This document shows, in pieces, positions 1 to 7,684 of a stretch of 38,618 bases of DNA. The notes beneath the pieces were generated by a model. The model was not told the DNA's origin and made no database searches. It saw only the letters and a list, made by a program, of their open reading frames with translations. Source of the stretch: Rhodospirillales bacterium (GTDB taxonomy: Bacteria > Vulcanimicrobiota > Vulcanimicrobiia > Vulcanimicrobiales > Vulcanimicrobiaceae); NCBI GenBank assembly GCA_025359485.1, contig JANYGA010000256.1, positions 1 to 38,618 on the forward strand, given 5' to 3'. Within the stretch, counting starts at the first letter, position 1, and the number at the start of each line of letters is the position of its first letter. The position numbers and the translations under genes were made by a program.

Positions 1-1
1 C

Positions 2-514
<513 letters not shown>

Positions 515-531
515 GAGGGGGACGCGACATC

Positions 532-981
532 ATGAGACTCACGCAAGGCGCGTTCTCGTTCTTACCGGATTTCACGGACGAACAGATCGCTAAACAAGTT
601 CAGTATTGTCTCGATCACGATTGGCCGATCTCGATCGAATACACGGACGATCCGCATCCCCGTAATTCGTATTGGGAGATGCACGGGCTTCCGAAATTCG
701 ACGTCAAAGATGCGGCCGGCATCATGGACGACATCCGCGAGGCGGTAAAGTTGTATCCGGATTGCTACGTGAAGGTCAACGCGTATGACGCGCGCCTCGG
801 CCGTCAGACGACCGCACTCTCGTTCATCGTTGGCCGTCCCGCCGTCGAGCCGGGTTTCCGTCTCGATCGCATCGCCGGCACCGATCGCGTGCAGCACTAC
901 TCCATCCACTCGTATGCGACGGAAAAGCCCGTCGGCGAGCGGTATGCCAAACCGTCGAAGAACGGCAACGGCAGCCACTAG
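532..981 (+). CDS. cbbS: RuBisCO small subunit, red-type
   Basis: Small subunit of the L8S8 RuBisCO, needed for assembly and full activity of CbbL. The 149-aa product opens with [19 protein letters not shown] and contains [32 protein letters not shown] and [12 protein letters not shown], all hallmarks of the family. The C-terminal [13 protein letters not shown] segment is the extension seen in form IC/ID small subunits, where it forms hairpins around the central pore. A short basic, Asn/Gly-rich tail (PSKNGNGSH) is extra. The start is supported by a purine-rich GAGGGGG upstream of the ATG, 17 nt after the cbbL stop. A long stem-loop follows the stop codon. No cbbX activase gene appears between cbbS and fbp; it may lie outside the window. 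Confidence 0.96.
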   Translation: MRLTQGAFSFLPDFTDEQIAKQVQYCLDHDWPISIEYTDDPHPRNSYWEMHGLPKFDVKDAAGIMDDIREAVKLYPDCYVKVNAYDARLGRQTTALSFIVGRPAVEPGFRLDRIAGTDRVQHYSIHSYATEKPVGERYAKPSKNGNGSH

Positions 982-1005
982 CAGAAACCTGCGCGGAACC
1001 CGATC

Positions 1006-1034
1006 GAGACCGGCGAGGTATCCTCGTCGGTCTC
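1006..1034 (+). promoter_or_regulatory. stem-loop in the cbbS-fbp intergenic region
   Basis: GAGACCGGCGAGG pairs with CCTCGTCGGTCTC across a 3-nt TAT loop, giving a 13-bp stem with a single G-U pair. No T-tract follows, so it is not a standard intrinsic terminator. Its place between cbbLS and fbp-prk suggests an mRNA-stabilising or processing hairpin, or an attenuator, that keeps RuBisCO mRNA more abundant than the downstream genes. The structure is read directly; the role is inference. Confidence 0.5.
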
Positions 1035-1070
1035 CTCGCGTTTCGTTCCCTACCGTAATCGGAGGCCCCG

Positions 1071-2156
1071 ATGCCGCATAGTCGCACCACGTTCTCGAAA
1101 TTTATTATCGAAGATCAACGGCGCCGCGGCGGCACCGACCCCGAACTCACCGCCCTCCTCAACGACGTGCAAACCGCGTGTAAGTACATCGCATCTGCCG
1201 TCTCGCGCGGCAACCTCAACGACCCTTCGGGTGCGGTCGTGACGACCGTCAACGTTCAGGGCGAAGAACAGAAAAAGCTCGACGTGATTTCAAATGAGAT
1301 CATGCTGCGTGAGATCGAATTTGGCGGCACGACGTGCGGCATGGTCTCGGAAGAAAACGACGAGATCGTTTCGATTCCCGACGGCCATCCCAAAGGTAAA
1401 TATCTCATTGCCTTCGATCCGCTCGACGGCTCGTCGAACCTCGACGTGAACCTCACCGTCGGTACGATCTTCTCGATCTTGCGCGCGCCCGACGATTGCG
1501 AGCATCCGACCGCCGAAGATTTCCTTAAACCCGGCACGGGACAACTCGCGGCGGGCTTCGCACTTTACGGCTCGGCCTCGATGATCATCATTACCGTCGG
1601 CGACGGCGTGCACGGATTCACGCTCGATCGCGAGATCGGCGCGTTCATCCTCACGCATCCGCGCATGCAGATTCCGCCGGAGACGCGCGAGTTTGCGATC
1701 AACACGTCGAACCAACGCCATTGGGAACAGCCCGTCAAACATTACGTCGAAGAATGCATCGCCGGAAAATCCGGCGTGCGCGGCGTCGATTTCAATATGC
1801 GCTGGGTCGCATCGCTCGTGGCGGAAGTCTTCCGTATCCTCACGCGCGGCGGGCTCTTCATGTACCCGCGCGATACCAAGGACGCCTCGCGCGAGGGCCG
1901 TCTGCGGCTCCTCTATGAAGCGAATCCGATGGCGATGATCGTGGAACAAGCCGGTGGCGCGGCGACGACGGGTCGCGAGCGCATCCTCGATCTCAAACCC
2001 AAAGGTATCCATCAGCGCGTGCCGCTGATCTTGGGCTCGGTACGAGAAGTCGAACGGCTCACGCGCTATCACGAAGCGCACGATCGCGGCGAAGAACTCG
2101 TCTTCGCGACGCCGCTCTTCAAAGAACGCTCGCTCTTTCGCGCCACGGCACCGTAA
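1071..2156 (+). CDS. fbp: fructose-1,6-bisphosphatase, class I
   Basis: Hydrolyses fructose-1,6-bisphosphate to fructose-6-phosphate, serving the Calvin cycle here and gluconeogenesis in general. The 361-aa length fits class I FBPases. The metal/phosphate motif FDPLDGSSNLDVNLTVGTIF is intact, as is the EENDE acidic segment before it. Further family blocks are FNMRWVASLVAEVFRILTRG, YPRDTKD and EANPMAMIVEQAGG, and the C-terminal HQRVPLILGSVREVERL is typical. GGAGG sits 5 nt before the ATG and fixes the start. It is the third gene of the cbb operon, separated from cbbS by 89 nt that hold a stem-loop, and prk follows after 8 nt. No truncation or missing catalytic residue is seen. Confidence 0.96.
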   Translation: MPHSRTTFSKFIIEDQRRRGGTDPELTALLNDVQTACKYIASAVSRGNLNDPSGAVVTTVNVQGEEQKKLDVISNEIMLREIEFGGTTCGMVSEENDEIVSIPDGHPKGKYLIAFDPLDGSSNLDVNLTVGTIFSILRAPDDCEHPTAEDFLKPGTGQLAAGFALYGSASMIIITVGDGVHGFTLDREIGAFILTHPRMQIPPETREFAINTSNQRHWEQPVKHYVEECIAGKSGVRGVDFNMRWVASLVAEVFRILTRGGLFMYPRDTKDASREGRLRLLYEANPMAMIVEQAGGAATTGRERILDLKPKGIHQRVPLILGSVREVERLTRYHEAHDRGEELVFATPLFKERSLFRATAP

Positions 2157-2164
2157 GGAAATCC

Positions 2165-3037
2165 ATGTCGGCTAAATTCCCGATCATTTCGATCACAGGC
2201 TCCTCGGGTGCGGGGACGACGACGGTCAAAACGACGTTCCAACAGATCTTTCGGCGCGAAGGCATCGATCCGGCGATCATCGAGGGCGATGCATTCCATC
2301 GGTACGATCGCACGGAGATGCGCGAGAAACTCGCGGAATCGCAAAAGAGCGGCAACACCGCTTTCAGCCACTTCGGGCCGCAGGGCAATCTCTTCGAAGA
2401 ACTCGAGGACGTATTTCGCACGTACGGTGAAACCGGCACGGCGAAAAATCGCAAATATCTTCACGACGAAGAAGAAGCGCGGCCGTACAAACAAGAGCCT
2501 GGGACATTCACACCGTGGGAGAATTTCGCGCCGAGCGACCTGCTCTTTTACGAAGGCTTACACGGTGCGGTGGTCACGGAAACGGCCGACGTCGCGCAGT
2601 ATGCCGATCTGCTCGTGGGCGTCGTGCCGACGATCAATCTCGAATGGATTCAAAAACTCCAGCGCGATAAACGCAGTCGCGGTCATAGCCAAGAAGCGAT
2701 CGTCGATACGATCTTGCGACGCATGCCCGATTACGTGAACTACATCGTGCCACAATTCTCGCGCACGAACATCAATTTTCAACGCGTCCCGATCGTCGAT
2801 ACGTCGAATCCGTTTATCGCGCGCGAAATTCCGACGCTCGATGAATCGATGCTCGTGATCCGTTTCGCAGATGCCAAGGGGATCGACTTTTCGTATCTGC
2901 TCGCGATGCTTCACGACTCGTTCATGTCGCGCCCGAACACGATCGTGTGTCCCGGCGGGAAGATGGGCCTCGCGATGCAGCTCATCTTCACGCCGATGAT
3001 CTGGCAACTCATGGACCGCAAGAAGAAGGCGTTTTAG
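2165..3037 (+). CDS. prk: phosphoribulokinase, bacterial octameric type
   Basis: Phosphorylates ribulose-5-phosphate to ribulose-1,5-bisphosphate, the step specific to the Calvin cycle. The 290-aa product matches the short bacterial (proteobacterial, class I) enzyme rather than the ~350-aa plant/cyanobacterial type. The P-loop GSSGAGTTT lies at residues 12-20, followed by VKTTFQQIFRREG, GDAFHRYDR (substrate/base Asp region) and YEGLHGAVVTETADVAQYAD. The PNTIVCPGGKMGLAMQLIFTP C-terminus is characteristic. It starts 8 nt after fbp with AAGGAAA before the ATG. The convergent LysR gene ends 8 nt downstream. With cbbLS and fbp it gives the two diagnostic Calvin enzymes in one transcript. Confidence 0.95.
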   Translation: MSAKFPIISITGSSGAGTTTVKTTFQQIFRREGIDPAIIEGDAFHRYDRTEMREKLAESQKSGNTAFSHFGPQGNLFEELEDVFRTYGETGTAKNRKYLHDEEEARPYKQEPGTFTPWENFAPSDLLFYEGLHGAVVTETADVAQYADLLVGVVPTINLEWIQKLQRDKRSRGHSQEAIVDTILRRMPDYVNYIVPQFSRTNINFQRVPIVDTSNPFIAREIPTLDESMLVIRFADAKGIDFSYLLAMLHDSFMSRPNTIVCPGGKMGLAMQLIFTPMIWQLMDRKKKAF

Positions 3038-3045
3038 CGTCAGGC

Positions 3046-3924
3046 TCACACCGCGAACGCGCCAACCTCCGACACGAAAGCGAGAAACCGCGCTGCCGAA
3101 TCCGGCATGTCGCGATCGGTCGACGTTACCAAATGCCATGCACGCGCGAGCGGCGTGAGGGCGGTTGGAATCGTTTGCAACGTCCCGGCGGAAAGTTCGC
3201 CGTCGACGGCATCGCGCGACGCGAGCGAGATGCCGAGCCCGGCGCGCACGCACGCTTGAATCGCGCCGTTGGAATTGATCGTGAGTTTGGGCGGATCGAG
3301 GCCGAGTTGTGCGAGCATTTCATCCGTGGCCGTGCGCGTACCGGAACCCGCTTCGCGTACGAGCCACGTCGTTTGCGCGAGTGAGTGCGTGTCGTTGCGC
3401 GCGCGCGTCGACGACGCGATGACGACGAGTTCGTGCTTGCGCGTCGCGACGCTACGAAAGGGTCGACCCACGGGAGGTCGACCAGCGAGCACGAGATCGA
3501 CTTCCCAGTGCGCGAGCCGATCCCACACGCGCTGATGATTGCCGACTTCGAGCTCGACGTCGAGTGCGGGTTCGCGCTCGCGGAACCGGCGTAAAAGTTC
3601 GGGCGCTAAGTATTCCGCCGCGGTCGTCACCGCCGCGATGCGCAACCGACGCGATACCGTCTTCGAAGCTTGGCGCGCGCTCTGCGTGCCTTCCTCGATG
3701 AGTGCGAAGATTCGCCGGCCGTAGATCGCGAGCTCGGCGCCGCCCTGCGTGAGGACGAGACCACGACCGGAGCGCGCGACCAGTGGCGCGCCGATTTCGC
3801 GCTGAAGGCTCGCGAGTGCGGCGGAGACCGCGGGTTGCGAAACGACGAGCATCTCGGCCGCTTCGCGCACGGAACCAGTCCGCGCGATCTCGAGAAACAT
3901 CCGCAACTGGTTCAACGATATCAT
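3046..3924 (-). CDS. cbbR: LysR-family transcription regulator, CbbR-like
   Basis: DNA-binding regulator of 292 aa, the normal LysR length. The N-terminal winged helix-turn-helix is clear: MISLNQLRMFLEIARTGSV, then AAEMLVVSQPAVSAALASLQ and GAPLVARSGRGLVLTQGG. Residues ~90-290 form the periplasmic-binding-like effector domain (LRIAAVTTAAEYLAPELLRRF, ELEVGNHQRVWDRL, VREAGSGTRTATDEML). The assignment to CbbR rests mainly on its place next to the cbb operon. CbbR is most often divergent from cbbL, but here the gene is convergent and downstream, so the name is probable rather than certain. Its own start region overlaps an imperfect palindrome that could be an autoregulatory site. The Shine-Dalgarno sequence is weak. 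Confidence 0.8.
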   Translation of the reverse strand: MISLNQLRMFLEIARTGSVREAAEMLVVSQPAVSAALASLQREIGAPLVARSGRGLVLTQGGAELAIYGRRIFALIEEGTQSARQASKTVSRRLRIAAVTTAAEYLAPELLRRFREREPALDVELEVGNHQRVWDRLAHWEVDLVLAGRPPVGRPFRSVATRKHELVVIASSTRARNDTHSLAQTTWLVREAGSGTRTATDEMLAQLGLDPPKLTINSNGAIQACVRAGLGISLASRDAVDGELSAGTLQTIPTALTPLARAWHLVTSTDRDMPDSAARFLAFVSEVGAFAV

Positions 3925-3938
3925 AAGCTAAGGGTTAT
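3923..3938 (-). promoter_or_regulatory. possible LysR-type operator at the cbbR start
   Basis: The imperfect palindrome ATAAGCTAAGGGTTAT overlaps the cbbR start codon. Its arms ATAAgC/GgTTAT match at five of six positions. LysR regulators bind AT-rich interrupted dyads and often autoregulate, so this is a reasonable but weak candidate. Confidence 0.25.
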
Positions 3939-3991
3939 GCATCGTTCCCGCATTGCTTGCTGGCATGGAGGGTCCGTCCGATGGGCTGCCG

Positions 3992-4147
3992 TCAGCGCGA
4001 GGGGACCGTCTTCGGCTTCGTGAGGTCGATCGCGTCGTTGAGGACGGCTTGGCTTCCGAGCATGCACTTGCAGTGAAGCACCCGACACCGACCGTTCTCG
4101 TGCGCCATGATGCTGTGCTCGCACGTACAGATAACGAGAGTATCCAT
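3992..4147 (-). CDS. small Cys/His-rich protein, probable zinc ribbon (51 aa)
   Basis: Function unknown. Starting at the internal ATG (MDTLV) rather than the 106-aa ORF of the track gives a 51-aa protein with a regular metal-ligand pattern: CTCEHSIMAHENGRCRVLHCKC, i.e. CxCxH-4-H-4-C-4-CxC. Such spacing suggests a single zinc site. The rest (LGSQAVLNDAIDLTKPKTVPSR) has no features. It lies alone in the ~400-nt gap between cbbR and the sensor kinase, upstream of cbbR on the same strand, with no strong Shine-Dalgarno. The upstream part of the track ORF (residues 1-55) lacks any motif and is probably untranslated. The rest of this gap holds nothing else I recognise. The call depends on the Cys/His pattern alone. 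Confidence 0.45.
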   Translation of the reverse strand: MDTLVICTCEHSIMAHENGRCRVLHCKCMLGSQAVLNDAIDLTKPKTVPSR

Positions 4148-4326
4148 GCGGACGATATGCCCGCAAGGGTCGTCGTCAAAACCGAACGTGCGAGCGAGTG
4201 CACGCGTGCTAACGAACGGCGCTGAGCACGCCGAGTCGGCGTCACACCGCCCATCTTTGGCTGGCGAAGTCTCGAATGTGGTCTTCGGCTGGCCGATACG
4301 GTAAGCAACCACGTTCGGAGACCACT

Positions 4327-6060
4327 ATGACCGTCGCAGATGGCTCGGTAACGCAATCCGCCACCGCGCGCATCGAACTCGCGTATCGCTTCGCGCCCGG
4401 CATCGGGGTGGGCCTCATCGCGATCGGGCTCGTCCTTGCGATGTATCGTGGCTGGCCCGGGATCGTCGTCGGCGCGTGCGGAGCCGCACTCGGCGGATAC
4501 GCCCTCTACCGCGCGGGTGCGATGGCTCGTCGGCTTCATGAAGATGCCGCAGCCGAACTCGAGCGCCAAAATCGCGATCTCTGGCAGCACGCCCGGTCGC
4601 TCGAAGCTGCCAAACGCGAGAGCGAAGCGGTCCTTTCCGCCGTGCGCGCGCACCTGATGCTCATCGACGGCACGTTTCGTATCCAGAGCCGATACTCGAG
4701 CGAACTCGAAAGCGTCTTTCGTCAGCGCGATCTCGGCAACGAAAACTTCGTCAACGTGCTGCAGCGCATTCTCTCCGAGCGCATGTTCAAAACGGCGCGC
4801 GACTATCTCGCGTTACTTTTCGATACCACGCGTAAAGAACGCGTCGTGCTCAAGGTCAATCCGCTCGACGAAGTCGAGGTCACTTCGAGCGAAGCCGACG
4901 GCGGCGTCGGCGTCCGCTATCTCAATTTCGATTTCCGCCGCATCCTCGAAGATGGTGCGGTCTCGCGCGTGCTCGTCGCCGTGGAAGATATTACCGATCG
5001 TGTGGTCCGCGAACGTCAACTCCGCGAATCCGAACAGCAGAAGGTCAAGCAGTTCGAGTTGCTGATCGGCATTCTTCACGTCGATCCGCCGTCGCTCGAT
5101 AATTTCGTCGAGATGGCAAACGAACAACTCGCCACCATCGATCAGGCCTTGCGTGCGGGCGATTTCGCGGCGGCAACGATCGGGCAAACGGCGCTCCTAC
5201 GCCAGCGGCTCGACGTCGTGATGGCACGCATTCACAACATCAAAGGCAACGCCGCGTTGCTTCGCCTCGATCATTTCGAAAAGATGGCGAACGACTTCGA
5301 GCAGAAGATCATCGACCTGCGGCATCGCGCGGCGCTCGGCGGCGACGATTTCCTCATGGTCGTCATCGGCCTCGCGGCCTTCCGCTCCGATCTCGACGCT
5401 CTGCAATCGCTACGCGTCAAACTCGCGGGTATCCAACGTGGCGCCGAAATCCACCGCGAAGTCGGCGATGAATTGCTCGAAAACGTGCGTAAGCTCGCGT
5501 CCGATCTCGCGACGAAACTCGGCAAATCGGTGAAGATCGACGCGGATGGTTTCGATTCGCGCGTGCTCCCGCCCGCACAACGACTCGTCGTGAAAGACGT
5601 GCTCATCCAACTCACGCGGAACAGCCTCGCCCACGGCATCGAAACGCCGAGCGAGCGCGAGGCGGCGCGCAAGCCGCGCGTCGCGACGATCGACATTCAT
5701 CCGATGGCGACGCAAGAAGCGGGTTCGTTTTCATTCTCGTTTCGCGACGATGGTCGCGGGCTCGACGCCGAAAAAATTCGCGTCCATGCGGTATCGGCGG
5801 GATTGCTCGATGCGGATCGAGCCGAATTCGCCGACGACTCGGAGATCGCGAGCTTCATTTTCGCACCGGGTTTTTCGACCGCGGATGAATCGACGTCGAT
5901 TGCGGGTCGCGGCGTCGGCATGAACGTCGTGAAGGAACGCGTGGTCGACGATTGCGGCGGTGAGATCGGCGTCGATTCGCAAGCCGGTCAATTTTGTGAA
6001 TTTACCTTCGTCGTTCCGACGGCAACGACGGCGCTCGCGAGCGCCGGGAGCTCGAATTGA
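4327..6060 (+). CDS. membrane-anchored CheA-like histidine kinase (Hpt plus HATPase, no CheW domain)
   Basis: Sensor kinase of 577 aa. Order of parts: two hydrophobic segments (residues ~23-40 and 44-62), a coiled-coil linker (70-105), a PAS-like region (~105-225, ending VLVAVEDITDR), a second helical linker, an Hpt-like four-helix region with the phospho-acceptor motif HNIKGNAALL (His303), and a CheA-type ATPase domain (N-box RNSLAHG, DDGRGLD, and G-box AGRGVGMNVVKERV). It stops right after the ATPase (FTFVVP), so the CheW-like receptor-coupling domain of true CheA is absent. The ATG at 4327 is preferred to the longer track ORF because CGGAG lies 7 nt upstream. The gene overlaps the downstream receiver gene at TTGA, so the two are surely co-translated. 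The signal sensed is unknown. Confidence 0.85.
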   Translation: MTVADGSVTQSATARIELAYRFAPGIGVGLIAIGLVLAMYRGWPGIVVGACGAALGGYALYRAGAMARRLHEDAAAELERQNRDLWQHARSLEAAKRESEAVLSAVRAHLMLIDGTFRIQSRYSSELESVFRQRDLGNENFVNVLQRILSERMFKTARDYLALLFDTTRKERVVLKVNPLDEVEVTSSEADGGVGVRYLNFDFRRILEDGAVSRVLVAVEDITDRVVRERQLRESEQQKVKQFELLIGILHVDPPSLDNFVEMANEQLATIDQALRAGDFAAATIGQTALLRQRLDVVMARIHNIKGNAALLRLDHFEKMANDFEQKIIDLRHRAALGGDDFLMVVIGLAAFRSDLDALQSLRVKLAGIQRGAEIHREVGDELLENVRKLASDLATKLGKSVKIDADGFDSRVLPPAQRLVVKDVLIQLTRNSLAHGIETPSEREAARKPRVATIDIHPMATQEAGSFSFSFRDDGRGLDAEKIRVHAVSAGLLDADRAEFADDSEIASFIFAPGFSTADESTSIAGRGVGMNVVKERVVDDCGGEIGVDSQAGQFCEFTFVVPTATTALASAGSSN

Positions 6061-6410
6061 AACTGCTCGTCGTCGACGATTCCGATCTCATCCGTCGCGC
6101 GATCAAACGCACGATCGAAAAGCCGCATGATGAAATCGAGACCGCGAGTAACGGCGTGGAAGCGCTGCGGATCGTGGAACGCTTCGCACCCGACGTGGTG
6201 ACCATGGATATTTCGATGCCGGAGATGGATGGTCTCACGTGCATCACGGGGATCTTACGCAAACGTCCGGGCACGAAGATCATCGTGATTTCGGCGCTGA
6301 GCGATAAGCCGACCGCTGTCGAAGCCGTGCGCTGCGGTGCTCAGGGGTTTCTGCTCAAACCGTTTACTGCTGAAGCGTTGAGTTTCGAGATCAACGACCT
6401 CTTCGTCTAA
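6057..6410 (+). CDS. single-domain CheY-like response regulator
   Basis: A 117-aa stand-alone receiver domain. The acidic pocket (D7, D8), phospho-acceptor D51 (VVTMDISMPEMDG), switch serine S79 (IIVISALS) and K101 (GFLLKPF) are all present, so it should be phosphorylated normally. There is no output domain, so it acts through protein contacts, as CheY does. It starts at TTG overlapping the kinase stop (TTGA), with GGGAG 7 nt upstream. Its partner is almost certainly the CheA-like kinase immediately before it. A perfect hairpin follows the stop. The target (flagellar switch, a cyclase or another kinase) cannot be told from the sequence, although flagellar rod genes occur ~19 kb away. Confidence 0.93.
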   Translation: MKLLVVDDSDLIRRAIKRTIEKPHDEIETASNGVEALRIVERFAPDVVTMDISMPEMDGLTCITGILRKRPGTKIIVISALSDKPTAVEAVRCGAQGFLLKPFTAEALSFEINDLFV

Positions 6411-6411
6411 T

Positions 6412-6435
6412 CATCGCGGCGCACGCGCCGCGATG
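6412..6435. terminator. perfect hairpin between convergent genes
   Basis: CATCGCGGCG and CGCCGCGATG form a perfect 10-bp stem with a 4-nt CACG loop, placed one base after the receiver stop and just before the stop of the convergent coiled-coil gene. No T-tract is present on either strand, so it may act as a weak bidirectional terminator or as a 3'-end stabiliser. Confidence 0.5.
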
Positions 6436-6439
6436 CGAC

Positions 6440-7684
6440 CTACGGTTGCGGTCGGTCGCCGCCGAGTAGGCCGAAGTCACGAGCGATGCGATCGGCAATC
6501 GACGAACTCTCCGGCGGTTCGATAACCTCAACGATCGGCTCGGGCTTTTTCGCGCGCGTGAAGATGTTGCCGACGAGTGATTTGAGGCCGGGGATGAGTT
6601 CTTCATCGGCCCCACTCTTGGCGACGGGTGCGGGCGCGCGACCCGGCCGTATGAACGACTCGGTCTTCACTTTTGCGGCGGGCTTCGCCGTCGTCGGGCG
6701 CGCGACGTAGAGCGGTGCCTTCGGCTTTTCGGGCTCGGGACTCGGCGCAGTCGCAACCGCAGGCGCGGCGGGCTCCGCGAGGGCTTCGACCGCCGCGTCG
6801 GGTCGTGCGATCGTGGCGGTTTCGAGTGCGAGCCGTGACTCGCGTTCGGCCTCTTCGCTCGCGATGAGCTCGGCGATCATCGCTTCGAGTTGTCCGCGTT
6901 CGGTTTGGGCCGCCGCTTCGATGCCGCGCAATTCGAGAATGCGCGCTTCCATCATCTCGCGCGACGCGCGGCGATCGTCGTCGACGGCTTCGCTGATCGC
7001 GGCGCGTTGTTCGGCGACGTGTGCCGCTTCGTCGACGAGCCGTTCGAGGGCGAGTTCCCATTCACCGATCTCGATCGTCGTGCGATCGATGATCCCACGT
7101 AGTTCGATATTGCGCTGTTCGGCTTCATCGCGTTCGGTTGCGAAGCCGAGTTCGACTTCGCGTTCGGCGGCGACGTGCATTTCGAGCTCGGCGCGAAGTT
7201 TGCCGATCTTCTGTTCTTCGGCGCGCTCTTCGGCGGCGCGCGCTTCGGCGGCGCTGGCTTCGCGAATCGCGCGCGCTTCGACGAGCCGTTCGCGTTCGTT
7301 GCGTTCGGGATCGACCGCCGCACTGGTGCCGTCGGATTCGGCGCGACCCGACGCGGCAAACGTTGCGGCCGCACGGAATCCTTGCGCGCGCTGTTCGGCT
7401 TGTTGGCGACGCGTGCGCGCGAGGGCTTCGCTCTCCAGAAGCGTCTGCAAACGTCGTTCGAGATCGGCGCGACCGCGCACGGCATCGAGCTGCGATTGGC
7501 GACGCATCTTCGCCGTGCGTTCGGCGACGGGAAGTTCCGCGCGTGCTTCATCGAGGCGAAGGCGCGCCGTCGAAAGCGTGCGTTCGAGTTCGGCGCGCTC
7601 GCGTGCGATATCGATCGCGGCGCGCGTGAGCTCGCGAATGTGTTGCTCGGGATCGACGTGGTCCATCGATTCAGCCGTCGACAC
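6440..7684 (-). CDS. long coiled-coil protein of unknown function
   Basis: 414 aa. Residues ~10-290 are nearly continuous charged heptads rich in Ala, Glu and Arg (for example RERAELERTLSTARLRLDEARAE is part of this region), predicting a long coiled coil. A Pro/Ala-rich linker follows (~290-340), then a conserved-looking tail with FIRPGRAP, LIPGLKSLVGNIFTRAKK and SSIADRIARDFGLLGG. No membrane segment or enzyme motif is visible. The GTG at 7684 is chosen because GGAG lies 6 nt upstream; the next ATG (7666) has no such site. The gene overlaps the end of the upstream acyltransferase by 14 nt, so the two are coupled. A scaffold or envelope-associated role is possible but not shown. Confidence 0.7.
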   Translation of the reverse strand: MSTAESMDHVDPEQHIRELTRAAIDIARERAELERTLSTARLRLDEARAELPVAERTAKMRRQSQLDAVRGRADLERRLQTLLESEALARTRRQQAEQRAQGFRAAATFAASGRAESDGTSAAVDPERNERERLVEARAIREASAAEARAAEERAEEQKIGKLRAELEMHVAAEREVELGFATERDEAEQRNIELRGIIDRTTIEIGEWELALERLVDEAAHVAEQRAAISEAVDDDRRASREMMEARILELRGIEAAAQTERGQLEAMIAELIASEEAERESRLALETATIARPDAAVEALAEPAAPAVATAPSPEPEKPKAPLYVARPTTAKPAAKVKTESFIRPGRAPAPVAKSGADEELIPGLKSLVGNIFTRAKKPEPIVEVIEPPESSSIADRIARDFGLLGGDRPQP

